A DNA stretch of 64,000 nt, from contig NZ_LBMN02000039.1 in the NCBI RefSeq assembly GCF_001042485.2, forward strand, positions 39,800-103,799, written 5' to 3'. Shown in pieces: positions 1 to 7,685 of the stretch. Made by a program: the position numbers and the translations under genes. The first letter of the stretch is position 1; every line of letters starts with the position of its first letter. Source of the stretch: Bacillus paralicheniformis. Its GTDB lineage: Bacteria > Bacillota > Bacilli > Bacillales > Bacillaceae. The notes under the pieces were generated by a model. That model saw only the letters and a program-made list of their open reading frames with translations, searched no databases and was not told the DNA's origin.

Positions 1-2
1 AG

Positions 3-1202
3 AAGAACCGTCCTGTTTCAGAGCGCAGACTGCTTGGCATCGCCGGTCTCGGCTGGCTTTTTGATGCTATGGACGTTGGCATATTATCGTTTATTATCGC
101 CGCTTTGCACGTGGAATGGAAGTTGACGCCGCAGGAGATGAGCTGGATCGGCAGCGTCAACTCAATCGGCATGGCAGTCGGGGCGTTTGTCTTTGGCCTT
201 TTGGCTGACCGTGTCGGAAGAAAATACGTTTTTATGATTACGCTGCTGTTTTTCTCGATCGGCAGCGGGTTATCCGCTTTGACGACGACATTGTGGGCAT
301 TTTTAGTCCTGCGCTTTTTCGTCGGTATGGGGCTTGGCGGAGAGCTTCCAGTCGCATCTACACTCGTATCCGAAACGGTTGCGCCGGAGCGGAGGGGAAG
401 AGTCGTCGTCCTGCTCGAAAGTTTCTGGGCATTCGGCTGGCTGGCCGCAGCGCTCATTTCGTATTTTATTATTCCGGCCTACGGCTGGCAGGTTGCTTTA
501 TTAATAACCGCGATACCGGCTATTTACGCCTTATATTTGCGGATCGCCCTGCCGGATTCTCCGAAATATGAGAAGCTTGCGCAGGAAAGGAAGCCGACCG
601 TCGTGGAAAATGTGAAAAACGTCTGGTCCCCCAAATATGCCCGGCCTACGGCCATGCTGTGGATTGTCTGGTTTTGCGTTGTCTTTTCCTACTACGGCAT
701 GTTTCTTTGGCTGCCGAGCGTCATGGTGATGAAAGGATTCAGCATGATCCAGAGCTTTGAGTACGTCTTGATCATGACGCTGGCTCAACTGCCCGGCTAT
801 TTCTCCGCGGCATGGCTGATTGAAAAAGCCGGCCGGAAAATGGTGCTTACCGTCTACTTGTTAGGGACGGCTGTCAGCGCCTACTTCTTCGGATCGGCTG
901 AATCGCTGGCGCTTCTGCTTGCGTCAGGTATGTTTTTATCGTTTTTCAACCTTGGTGCCTGGGGCGCGCTTTATGCTTATACGCCTGAACAATACCCGAC
1001 ATCAATCAGGGGGACCGGCGCAGGAATGGCAGCCGGCTTTGGCCGAATCGGCGGCATCCTGGGCCCGCTTCTTGTCGGCTATCTCGTCGCCCGGGGAACA
1101 GAGATTTCTATGATCTTTTTGATCTTCTGCGTCGCCGTTATTGCGGCTGTCGCGGTGATCTTCTTTTTGGGGACGGAGACGAAGCAGAAAGAGCTTGCCT
1201 AA
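3..1202 (+). CDS. niaP: Niacin/nicotinate MFS transporter, 5' end cut off by the window
   Basis: This is a 12-helix major facilitator superfamily permease of the NiaP/YceI type, which imports nicotinate for NAD synthesis. The reading frame is open from base 3 and already codes for the family's N-terminal segment (LLGIAGLGWLFDAMD), so the true start lies just upstream of the window. The first in-frame ATG at 69 falls inside helix 1 and is not the start. The MFS loop 2-3 signature (DRVGRK) follows helix 2, and an ERRGR motif lies between helices 4 and 5. Helices are evident throughout and the gene ends with a charged tail (ETKQKELA). The niacin assignment rests on remembered similarity to B. 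subtilis YceI; the MFS class is certain. Confidence 0.85.
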   Translation, partial: KNRPVSERRLLGIAGLGWLFDAMDVGILSFIIAALHVEWKLTPQEMSWIGSVNSIGMAVGAFVFGLLADRVGRKYVFMITLLFFSIGSGLSALTTTLWAFLVLRFFVGMGLGGELPVASTLVSETVAPERRGRVVVLLESFWAFGWLAAALISYFIIPAYGWQVALLITAIPAIYALYLRIALPDSPKYEKLAQERKPTVVENVKNVWSPKYARPTAMLWIVWFCVVFSYYGMFLWLPSVMVMKGFSMIQSFEYVLIMTLAQLPGYFSAAWLIEKAGRKMVLTVYLLGTAVSAYFFGSAESLALLLASGMFLSFFNLGAWGALYAYTPEQYPTSIRGTGAGMAAGFGRIGGILGPLLVGYLVARGTEISMIFLIFCVAVIAAVAVIFFLGTETKQKELA

Positions 1203-1260
1203 TGTCCGAATTCTCCTTCATAATGGACGGGACGCGAGAATTTGGAAAGAGTTGATTGAA

Positions 1261-1935
1261 TTGAAAAAGAAAGCCATCATTACTGGTCTCTCGTTGTTGA
1301 TTCTTGTGACAGGCTGTTATGTGTATAACGCCTTTTACGGAAATCCGTTCAGCCGCGCGCTGGCTGAACAAAAGCTATCGGCATACTTGCAGGAAGCACA
1401 CGCCGGTGAAACCTTAAATATGAAAGGGAGCTCCTATAATTTCAAGTTTGCTGAATACCTTTTTCGTGTGTCAGATGAGCGGAATGATGAGTACATTTTC
1501 AGCGTGAAAGGCGGATTGCACCCGGCTGTCACAAACGATGGCATCAAAGAAGCCAGACAGGAAAAGACGAGAGCCAGAATAAGCAAAGAAGCCTCAAATG
1601 AGATCAAGAGAGAGCTTGAAAAAAAGCTGAAAAACGTAATTGACGTCCAAGTTTCTCTATCAGGAAGCTATGATGTCAATACAAATTGGAAAAAACTGAA
1701 GCAAACAGAACCGATCGCTGTTACAGTTACCTTGAATTCAGGCCGGGACGGCCGGAGGCAGGTCTATGACCAGGCAAAAGTGGTGAAAAAGTTATTGAGC
1801 GGCTACCATTATGAAAACATTGAGATTGACAGTATGGGCTTAGACGGGGAAGACCGGCCAGGCTATGTGAAGTACAGTGTGCATGTTTTAAAGGACCGTG
1901 CGATAGCCATTGAAGATGTAGAGAAGACGCTTTAA
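1261..1935 (+). CDS. Membrane-anchored YfjL-like protein of unknown function
   Basis: This encodes about 224 residues with one N-terminal hydrophobic segment (IITGLSLLILVTGCYVY), then a soluble, lysine- and glutamate-rich domain. I chose TTG at 1261 because GGAAAGAG lies 9 bases upstream; an in-frame ATG at 1195 overlaps the niaP stop and has no ribosome site. The VTGC string could be a lipobox, but the hydrophobic stretch continues into YVYNAFYGNP, which looks more like a membrane anchor of the YfjL/DUF3139-like proteins. No catalytic motif is visible. The stop codon sits inside a strong terminator, so the transcript ends here. Confidence 0.6.
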   Translation: MKKKAIITGLSLLILVTGCYVYNAFYGNPFSRALAEQKLSAYLQEAHAGETLNMKGSSYNFKFAEYLFRVSDERNDEYIFSVKGGLHPAVTNDGIKEARQEKTRARISKEASNEIKRELEKKLKNVIDVQVSLSGSYDVNTNWKKLKQTEPIAVTVTLNSGRDGRRQVYDQAKVVKKLLSGYHYENIEIDSMGLDGEDRPGYVKYSVHVLKDRAIAIEDVEKTL

Positions 1936-1952
1936 CGCCTTCTCTTTTTTTA
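1920..1952 (+). terminator. Rho-independent terminator after the YfjL-like gene
   Basis: GAGAAGACG and CGCCTTCTC pair around the TTTAA that contains the stop codon, and seven T residues follow. The stop codon lies in the loop, so termination is closely tied to the end of translation. Confidence 0.85.
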
Positions 1953-1981
1953 TACGGGGGATATATAGGCGATTTGCACTA

Positions 1982-2010
1982 TTGATGTCCAAGGCCGAAG
2001 CGAATAGAAT
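1982..2010 (+). promoter_or_regulatory. Sigma-A promoter of sacXY
   Basis: TTGATG (1982-1987) and TAGAAT (2005-2010) are separated by exactly 17 bases. Transcription would start near 2017, placing the RAT element at about +17 of the leader, as expected for an antitermination-controlled operon. Confidence 0.65.
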
Positions 2011-2033
2011 CATATTAAGAACAAATATTGACG

Positions 2034-2067
2034 GGATTGTTACTGGTAAGGCAGGCAAGACCTAAAA
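2034..2067 (+). promoter_or_regulatory. RAT (ribonucleic antiterminator) of the SacY/LicT type
   Basis: The stretch begins GGATTGTTACTGG, continues with GGCAGGC and ends in AAGACCTAAAA. This matches the conserved RAT hairpin bound by SacT/SacY/LicT proteins. Its 3' end is shared with the 5' arm of the following terminator, so binding of the antiterminator and terminator formation exclude one another. SacY, encoded 1.6 kb downstream in the same operon, is the obvious ligand, which implies autoregulation. Confidence 0.9.
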
Positions 2068-2148
2068 TGTGCCAAAGGAACTACAGACCTTAGTGTGCTT
2101 TTTTTGCGCCTATCGGCTGATGCTTTCGCATGTTTTAGGTCTTTTTTT
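2057..2148 (+). terminator. Conditional terminator overlapping the sacXY RAT
   Basis: AAGACCTAAAA (2057-2067) and TTTTAGGTCTT (2133-2143) are perfect 11-base complements, followed by a run of T. The roughly 65-base loop can form a smaller hairpin around GCCTATCGGCTGATGC. The 5' arm is part of the RAT, so this is a regulated rather than constitutive terminator. It ends about 100 bases before sacX. Confidence 0.85.
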
Positions 2149-2249
2149 ATTCCTTTCGCCAGGGGTCTTTGGATGTGATGGCACATTTTTCATTTTGATC
2201 GTCTTCTGTTGATTTGATAGGATAGAAAAATTGGAGGAGGTAGATCCGG

Positions 2250-3626
2250 GTGCTGCATAAAGAGATTGCAAGAGTTCTCTTGCCCCTCATTGGAGGCGCG
2301 GAGAATATCATCAGCATCAGCCATTGTACGACAAGGCTGCGCTTCAATGTCAGAGATGAAGAAAAAATCGATATAGCTGCTATTGAAAAGATGGAGTCTG
2401 TGCAGGGGACTTTTTTCAGATACGGTTTGTTTCAGATCATTTTCGGTACAGGTGTAGTCAATAAGATTTATAAGGAAATGATTCAATACAGCGATCCGGC
2501 TCCTCTTGAAGAAGCCCGGCGGGAGGCGCCGCCAAACATGAACGTATTGACGCGATTTGCCAAAACGCTGTCAGACATCTTTGTGCCGATCATTCCGGCA
2601 ATCGTTGCGAGCGGATTGCTCATGGGTCTCATCAGTGTGCTTAAAGAATTCAGCCTCGGCGCTTATGGTGGCCCGCTGATGAAAATGCTCGATATTTTTT
2701 CAAGCTCAGCGTTTGTCATTTTGCCTGTGCTGATCGGGTTCAGTGCGGCTAAACAGTTTGGAGCAAATCCGTTTTTAGGCGCTGTCATCGGCGGAATTCT
2801 GACCCATCCCGATTTACTCGATCCTTCATTGCTCGGCAGCCAAAAGCCGGAATCCGTCGAAGTATTCGGTCTTGAAGTCCCTTTGATCGGATACCAGGGG
2901 ACGGTCATACCGATTCTCTTATCCGTCTACATAATGAGCAAAATCGAAAAATTCTTAAAAAGAATCGTCCCCCGTTCTTTAGATTTGCTTGTCGCACCGT
3001 TTATTACAGTCATGGCTTCCGGATTTGCCGCGCTGTTTATCATGGGGCCGCTCTCACTGATCATCGCTCATTTCGTAAGCGACTGTCTCGGGTTTGTTTA
3101 TCATTTTGCGGGGGCCTGCGCCGGATTTTTATTTGGCGGGCTTTACTCCTTACTCGTTTTGAGCGGCCTGCACCATAGTTTTTATGTGATTGAAGCGTCG
3201 CTGCTTGCAGATCCCGAATATGGGGTCAATTTTCTGCTTCCAATATGGTCGATGGCCAATGTCGCGCAGGGAGGAGCGGGGCTCGCCGTATTTTTGAAAA
3301 CAAAGAATGCCGCTATCAGAAAGATTGCGATTCCGGCTTCTCTCACCGCTTTTTTGGGAATCGTCGAACCTGTCATGTTTGGCGTCAATCTGAAGCTCGC
3401 GAGACCGTTTATCGGCGCATCGATCGGAGGCGCCATCGGAGGGGCATACGCCGTCTTCACACACGTTGCGGCAAACTCTTACGGATTGTCCGGCATCCCG
3501 ATGATTTCAATCATTCTCCCTCTTGGCACCGCCAATCTCATTCATTATTTAATCGCTTTTGCGATTGCGGTGATTTCAGCATTCATTGCGACTTTGTGTC
3601 TTGGCTTTAAAGATGAAAAAGAATAA
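2250..3626 (+). CDS. sacX: SacX, sucrose-type PTS EIIBC sensor
   Basis: SacX is a phosphotransferase-system permease-like protein (EIIB then EIIC) that in B. subtilis senses sucrose and negatively controls SacY by phosphorylation. The EIIB phosphorylation motif is at the N terminus (SHCTTRLRF, Cys26), followed by a multi-helix EIIC domain from about residue 95. The 458 residues match the B. subtilis SacX length, and no EIIA is present. The start is GTG at 2250, with GGAGGAGG 9 bases upstream. It is followed 42 bases later by sacY, which separates it from SacP-type sucrose importers that lie with sacA. Expression is probably gated by the RAT upstream. Confidence 0.85.
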   Translation: MLHKEIARVLLPLIGGAENIISISHCTTRLRFNVRDEEKIDIAAIEKMESVQGTFFRYGLFQIIFGTGVVNKIYKEMIQYSDPAPLEEARREAPPNMNVLTRFAKTLSDIFVPIIPAIVASGLLMGLISVLKEFSLGAYGGPLMKMLDIFSSSAFVILPVLIGFSAAKQFGANPFLGAVIGGILTHPDLLDPSLLGSQKPESVEVFGLEVPLIGYQGTVIPILLSVYIMSKIEKFLKRIVPRSLDLLVAPFITVMASGFAALFIMGPLSLIIAHFVSDCLGFVYHFAGACAGFLFGGLYSLLVLSGLHHSFYVIEASLLADPEYGVNFLLPIWSMANVAQGGAGLAVFLKTKNAAIRKIAIPASLTAFLGIVEPVMFGVNLKLARPFIGASIGGAIGGAYAVFTHVAANSYGLSGIPMISIILPLGTANLIHYLIAFAIAVISAFIATLCLGFKDEKE

Positions 3627-3668
3627 TTCCGTTTTCATTCATTAAAACAGGATGAAAGGAAGGCAGCT

Positions 3669-4511
3669 ATGAAAGTAAAAAAAATCTTAAATAACAATGC
3701 GCTCGTCGTCAAGGATGGCGGCGAGGAAAAGATCGTATTAGGTTCCGGAATCGCATTTCAAAAAAAGAAGAATGATATTGTCGATAGATCTAAAATTGAA
3801 AAAATATTTGTGATGAAAGATTCAACAGAATACCGCCAATTCGAGGAGATCTTAAAAACGTTGCCGGAAGATCATATTCAGGTGGCGGAGGACATTATTT
3901 CTCATGCGGAAAAAGAGCTCGGGATCAAAATCAATGAGCGAATCCATGTCGCTTTTTCAGATCATTTATCATTCGCGATAGAACGGTTAAGCAAGGGAAT
4001 GGTCATTAAAAATCCGCTGCTTCAGGAAGTTAAAGTCCTCTATACGAAAGAATTTCAAATCGGCCGCTGGGCAAAGGCCCTCATTAAAGATAAGCTGAAG
4101 ATCGATATTCCGGAGGATGAAGTCGCCAATATTGCGCTTCATATTCATACAGCGAAAACAAACGCGGGAGATATGACAAAAACGCTCGATCTCACAACGA
4201 TGATCAAGGATATTATCGAGATTATCGAAGATAAACTCAACATTAAAATAAAGGATGAGACGATTTCGTATGAGCGGCTTGTCAACCATCTCCGTTTCGC
4301 CATTCAGCATATTGAATCGGGAGAGACATTTTACGAAATGGATGGTGAAATGATCAGCCTCATTAAAAAGAAGTTTGGACAAGCGTTTATGTGCGCAGAA
4401 GAAATCGGGGCATTTGTGAAGCGGGAGTATGGCTTTGAATTTCCGGAAAAAGAGCTGTGCTATATTACCATGCATATTCAGAGATTTTATCAGCGGTCTG
4501 CTGTTGTGTAA
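3669..4511 (+). CDS. sacY: SacY, RNA-binding transcription antiterminator
   Basis: SacY is a BglG/SacY-family protein that binds RAT hairpins and prevents termination, classically inducing levansucrase in response to high sucrose. Residues 1-56 form the RNA-binding CAT domain ([14 protein letters not shown]). Two PTS regulation domains follow. All four conserved phosphorylatable histidines are visible: His99 (FSDHL), His158 (ALHIH), His207 (NHLRF) and His269 (TMHIQ). Its 280 residues equal the B. subtilis length. ATG at 3669 has GAAAGGAAGG upstream. It lies in one operon with sacX and probably acts on its own leader as well as on sacB elsewhere. Confidence 0.9.
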   Translation: MKVKKILNNNALVVKDGGEEKIVLGSGIAFQKKKNDIVDRSKIEKIFVMKDSTEYRQFEEILKTLPEDHIQVAEDIISHAEKELGIKINERIHVAFSDHLSFAIERLSKGMVIKNPLLQEVKVLYTKEFQIGRWAKALIKDKLKIDIPEDEVANIALHIHTAKTNAGDMTKTLDLTTMIKDIIEIIEDKLNIKIKDETISYERLVNHLRFAIQHIESGETFYEMDGEMISLIKKKFGQAFMCAEEIGAFVKREYGFEFPEKELCYITMHIQRFYQRSAVV

Positions 4512-4531
4512 AGAATGCCTGTGTTTAAGAC

Positions 4532-4566
4532 AAAACGGAGCCCTGTTATCGGGCTCCGTTTTTGTT
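4532..4566. terminator. Bidirectional terminator between sacY and the CA-like gene
   Basis: AAAACGGAGCCC and GGGCTCCGTTTT form a perfect 12-base stem around TGTTATC, with T runs on both strands. It serves sacY from the left and the minus-strand Mps/DAB operon from the right, whose last stop codon lies within the hairpin. Confidence 0.9.
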
Positions 4567-5052
4567 TAAGGTTTCAATTTCCGTTAAAACCGAATTTTCG
4601 ATTAGAAATCCTTTTACATTGACGTGCGAAGGGATTAACGGGTGCTGTCGGATGGCGGCGACGCTTTTTTGGACGCCTTCGGCCGCATTTTCGCTCGGTG
4701 ACAGCCATTCATCGATGCTGCCGTACGGAAATTCCGGACGGCAGTTTTGGAAAAGGTACTCTAAAGTTTGCATTCTATCGCTTAAATCTTTGTTTCTATT
4801 TAAAAGGTCAGAAATATCTTTATCTGCCGTTTGCTCGTATTTATCGCGGACAATCCAAATTTCTTCCGCTTTGTTCCGGTGGACAAGGGTAATGATATCC
4901 CTCATCATATCACCGTAGGGCTGTGAAATATCAGGGAAGACGCTTTTTAAAACAAGGGCGTTCTCAGGCTGAATATTCCCTGCCCGGCAGATGGTCTGTT
5001 CAAGCTGTTTCTCCATTCCGATAATCATCAGTATTTTTTTGTTTTCTTCCAT
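4546..5052 (-). CDS. Beta-carbonic-anhydrase-like protein without zinc ligands
   Basis: This 168-residue protein is the last gene of the DabB-DabA operon and corresponds in position and size to the YbcF-type putative carbonic anhydrase of B. subtilis. The fold can be followed against beta-carbonic anhydrases: an early strand (KILMIIGMEKQL), a central PYGDMMRDI helix and the EEIWIVRDKYEQ strand. However, the usual CxDxR and the His/Cys in GHxDCG are replaced (GMEKQL; VRDKYE), so the catalytic zinc site seems absent. It may be a structural or regulatory partner of DabA rather than an enzyme. It starts 11 bases after dabA. The alignment was done by eye. Confidence 0.6.
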   Translation of the reverse strand: MEENKKILMIIGMEKQLEQTICRAGNIQPENALVLKSVFPDISQPYGDMMRDIITLVHRNKAEEIWIVRDKYEQTADKDISDLLNRNKDLSDRMQTLEYLFQNCRPEFPYGSIDEWLSPSENAAEGVQKSVAAIRQHPLIPSHVNVKGFLIENSVLTEIETLNKNGAR

Positions 5053-5063
5053 GACATTTCACC

Positions 5064-7685
5064 TCATTCATTTATCGTGTTTGTCCAGTTCTTCCATTTT
5101 CCCTCCGGGTTAATAGATGCCAGGTGGATCCATCCGTTCTCCGCCTTTTGCCGGAAGCTGTGATCGCGGTCAAGGAGACGTTCGATAGCATCATCCGGTG
5201 CTTCGATCACGATCAGGAGTCTGAGAGGCGCATGATATATTTCGTCATCCGACCGCATGACGGACTGCCACGGGAGACCGGCCAAAAGATCGCTTGCATT
5301 TCCTTGCATGACGCCGAGGCCTGAAGTGACGGTTTGAGTTGCCTTATTTCCGCTTCCATAATAATGCGGTGCGACGGTTGACGCGTAATATTGCAGATTG
5401 ATCCATTGGGCTACTGTTCCAGGCCCTGAAATGATGCCGCTGAGGATGGAGCCGTCCTCGTCATTCCGCCAGTCATAGCTGTGCAGAAAAGCTCTTCCTT
5501 CAAGATCAGCTTCGCGTGTAAGCCGGCGTGTGCCGATGATGAATGAAGCATTTCGTGCCAGCCCCCATTCTGGACGGACTTCGCTCCAATCTTCGGCGAA
5601 GCGCTCAACTTCATTCCGCGGATTTTGGTAGCCGAGCTGCGGCAGCTCTTCTAAGCGTTCGGCTCCGACAGTGCGGCTCACATCGGGAAGCACCGAGTTG
5701 ATGCGGTCGAACGCTTGTTGAGCTTTAGCCGGAAGCTCAGGTACATAGAGCCACTGCAGTTCATCCAATGTTGTAATGTGCTCTGCGGCGGCGAATACCG
5801 TATCATCCGGAATAAAAATGCCGTCGGAGCGGAGCCTCTGTCTGACGCTCGGAAGGTTGCATAAAGCGGCTAGGACGCGTGCGTTAAAAGCGCCTGATGC
5901 GCCTCCGCAGGCGCCGCAGTCCAATGCCGATGCATAAGGGTTATTCGTGCTTCTGCTGGCGTGCCCGCAAATGACAACCAGCGGAGCGAACCGGTCGGTG
6001 ATCCCCATCATCTTTAATGCCTGTCTGGCATAGGCGGCTTTTTCTTCATCCGTAAATCCGACCGGAATACCGGCATCAGATGTTTCCATACGATCAAGCG
6101 AGAGCTTTGCCTGAGGCTTTTTCAGCCATGTTTTCCGCACATTCCGGAAAGTTTGCCCGGCTGTGCGGGGGACCAGGCTGCGCGCGGCCATTTGCAGGCT
6201 CAGCCATGGTCCGCTCACTTCGGGAAGGAGCATACCCGCCAATAGATTCTGTTTCATCTTTTTAAAGGCGGAGCTCAGCGAAGCTGCTGCTTTTTTATGT
6301 TCTTGATACGATTTAAAGCTTGATTCATCGGCCGTTTCATTTACTCGATGCTGAGGTTTAAGGATGACCGGCAGAGAGCTGTGAGTGTGCTTAGTGCCAA
6401 GTTCGCACGTTTCGATTGCCAGATTGAAAAAGCCCGCTGTTCCATACGTTTCAAAAGGGCCTGACTTTTCCAATGCCCGTCGGAACGGCTCTGAACGGAC
6501 ATCAATACAAAATGCAAGCTGGGCCAGCGCCGCTTCACTTTTGGCGGCAGCGGCAGGTTTGTTTGCCGTGATGAGGTTCCTTACCTCAGCAGCGTATGAT
6601 TGTTCCCATGCTTCCAGCCAGATGCGCCTGCGCGTTAGATCATCAAAGCGGCGGGCGAGTGTTAATCTCGCTTTTTGCTCTGCTGCTGAAAGTTTGAGCC
6701 ATTCGTCAGGCGCCAGGCCGCCCCAATGCAGCCAGGCCGCAATCAAAGGAACGACCTGCATCTCTTTTTCAGGTTTTGGCTTAGACAGCGGCAAATAAGG
6801 TTCAATAAGCATCCATTCCATTGAAAGCCGGATGGCCAAATACTCGAGAAGCAGCCCTTGTTCGTCCTGCGATTGCTGGGAACGCCAAAGCATCATCCCG
6901 GCCCATCCCGGAAGAGAGAGCAAATGAGCTTCAAGGTATGCCTGAACGTCTCCATCAGAAATATCAAGCGCTCGGAGTGCTCTTTTCATCGCGTCCCGAG
7001 GCTCCTCCGGCCACCCTTTCAGTCGTTGGCGTTCCGCTCGCGCCAGGGCGGGATCATGTTCAACAAGCTGCCGCCAAGCGCTGTAAAACCCTTTCTCGCG
7101 ATGTGGAAGCCGCCATTCCGATTGTGATTCATCGAGAAACAGCTTGCACCATTTAATCACATGATGATCAAGAAGGTGAGCGGTTTTTTGTCCGGCAAAA
7201 ACGCTGAGCGGTTTGATCAAGCGTGTTTTTTGATCATCGATTGTCCCGCGCGCGGCTTGTTTGGCAAGCTTTTCGACTTGCCGGGATCTCAAGAGCTGTT
7301 CAGGGATTACATCCAGCTTGAGCGCGGCTTTGCAAAACGCTTCCGCTGTTTCCCTCTGCATGCCGGGCTGATGTGAATCGAGCCAATGCGTCAGCTTTTT
7401 TTCAAGAATGGCCTCATCGATTTCTCCCCTTTGTTTTGCGGAGCGGAAAATGGAGGACTTTGGGTATATATCAACCTGAAGCTGCTGTTTAAGCTGCCGG
7501 GCCGTCTGTTCAAATGTCTGTTCTTCAAGACCCATCCACGGATGGCGCGCGGCAAAGGTTTCAATCGGCCAAAGCGGCGCAATGACTCGTGCTGCTGATT
7601 GAACCGATTCATCAATATTAAAGTCCGCTGTCTGATGTTCATATTTGAAGATCAATTGTTTAGACAATGTGGGTGCTGCTTTCAT
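5064..7685 (-). CDS. dabA: DabA/MpsB (DUF2309), zinc-binding inorganic-carbon transporter subunit
   Basis: The 873-residue DUF2309 protein (YbcC in B. subtilis) pairs with an NdhF-like membrane subunit to take up inorganic carbon, known as DAB in Halothiobacillus and MpsAB in Staphylococcus aureus. The beta-carbonic-anhydrase-like zinc site is intact: Cys393 and Asp395 (FCIDVRSE), His575 (CGHASRS) and Cys590 (DCGACGG), with the same 2- and 15-residue spacings as the characterised proteins. The ATG overlaps the dabB stop (ATGA), indicating translational coupling. DabA is thought to sit on the cytoplasmic face and convert CO2 to bicarbonate vectorially. Confidence 0.9.
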   Translation of the reverse strand: MKAAPTLSKQLIFKYEHQTADFNIDESVQSAARVIAPLWPIETFAARHPWMGLEEQTFEQTARQLKQQLQVDIYPKSSIFRSAKQRGEIDEAILEKKLTHWLDSHQPGMQRETAEAFCKAALKLDVIPEQLLRSRQVEKLAKQAARGTIDDQKTRLIKPLSVFAGQKTAHLLDHHVIKWCKLFLDESQSEWRLPHREKGFYSAWRQLVEHDPALARAERQRLKGWPEEPRDAMKRALRALDISDGDVQAYLEAHLLSLPGWAGMMLWRSQQSQDEQGLLLEYLAIRLSMEWMLIEPYLPLSKPKPEKEMQVVPLIAAWLHWGGLAPDEWLKLSAAEQKARLTLARRFDDLTRRRIWLEAWEQSYAAEVRNLITANKPAAAAKSEAALAQLAFCIDVRSEPFRRALEKSGPFETYGTAGFFNLAIETCELGTKHTHSSLPVILKPQHRVNETADESSFKSYQEHKKAAASLSSAFKKMKQNLLAGMLLPEVSGPWLSLQMAARSLVPRTAGQTFRNVRKTWLKKPQAKLSLDRMETSDAGIPVGFTDEEKAAYARQALKMMGITDRFAPLVVICGHASRSTNNPYASALDCGACGGASGAFNARVLAALCNLPSVRQRLRSDGIFIPDDTVFAAAEHITTLDELQWLYVPELPAKAQQAFDRINSVLPDVSRTVGAERLEELPQLGYQNPRNEVERFAEDWSEVRPEWGLARNASFIIGTRRLTREADLEGRAFLHSYDWRNDEDGSILSGIISGPGTVAQWINLQYYASTVAPHYYGSGNKATQTVTSGLGVMQGNASDLLAGLPWQSVMRSDDEIYHAPLRLLIVIEAPDDAIERLLDRDHSFRQKAENGWIHLASINPEGKWKNWTNTINE

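Noticed and set aside
3987..4475. 162-codon minus-strand frame inside sacY
   Set aside because: Antisense shadow of a well-conserved gene; no motif or start signal.
6385..6798. 137-codon plus-strand frame inside dabA
   Set aside because: Complement of the conserved DabA zinc-site region; a shadow of the GC-biased codon positions.
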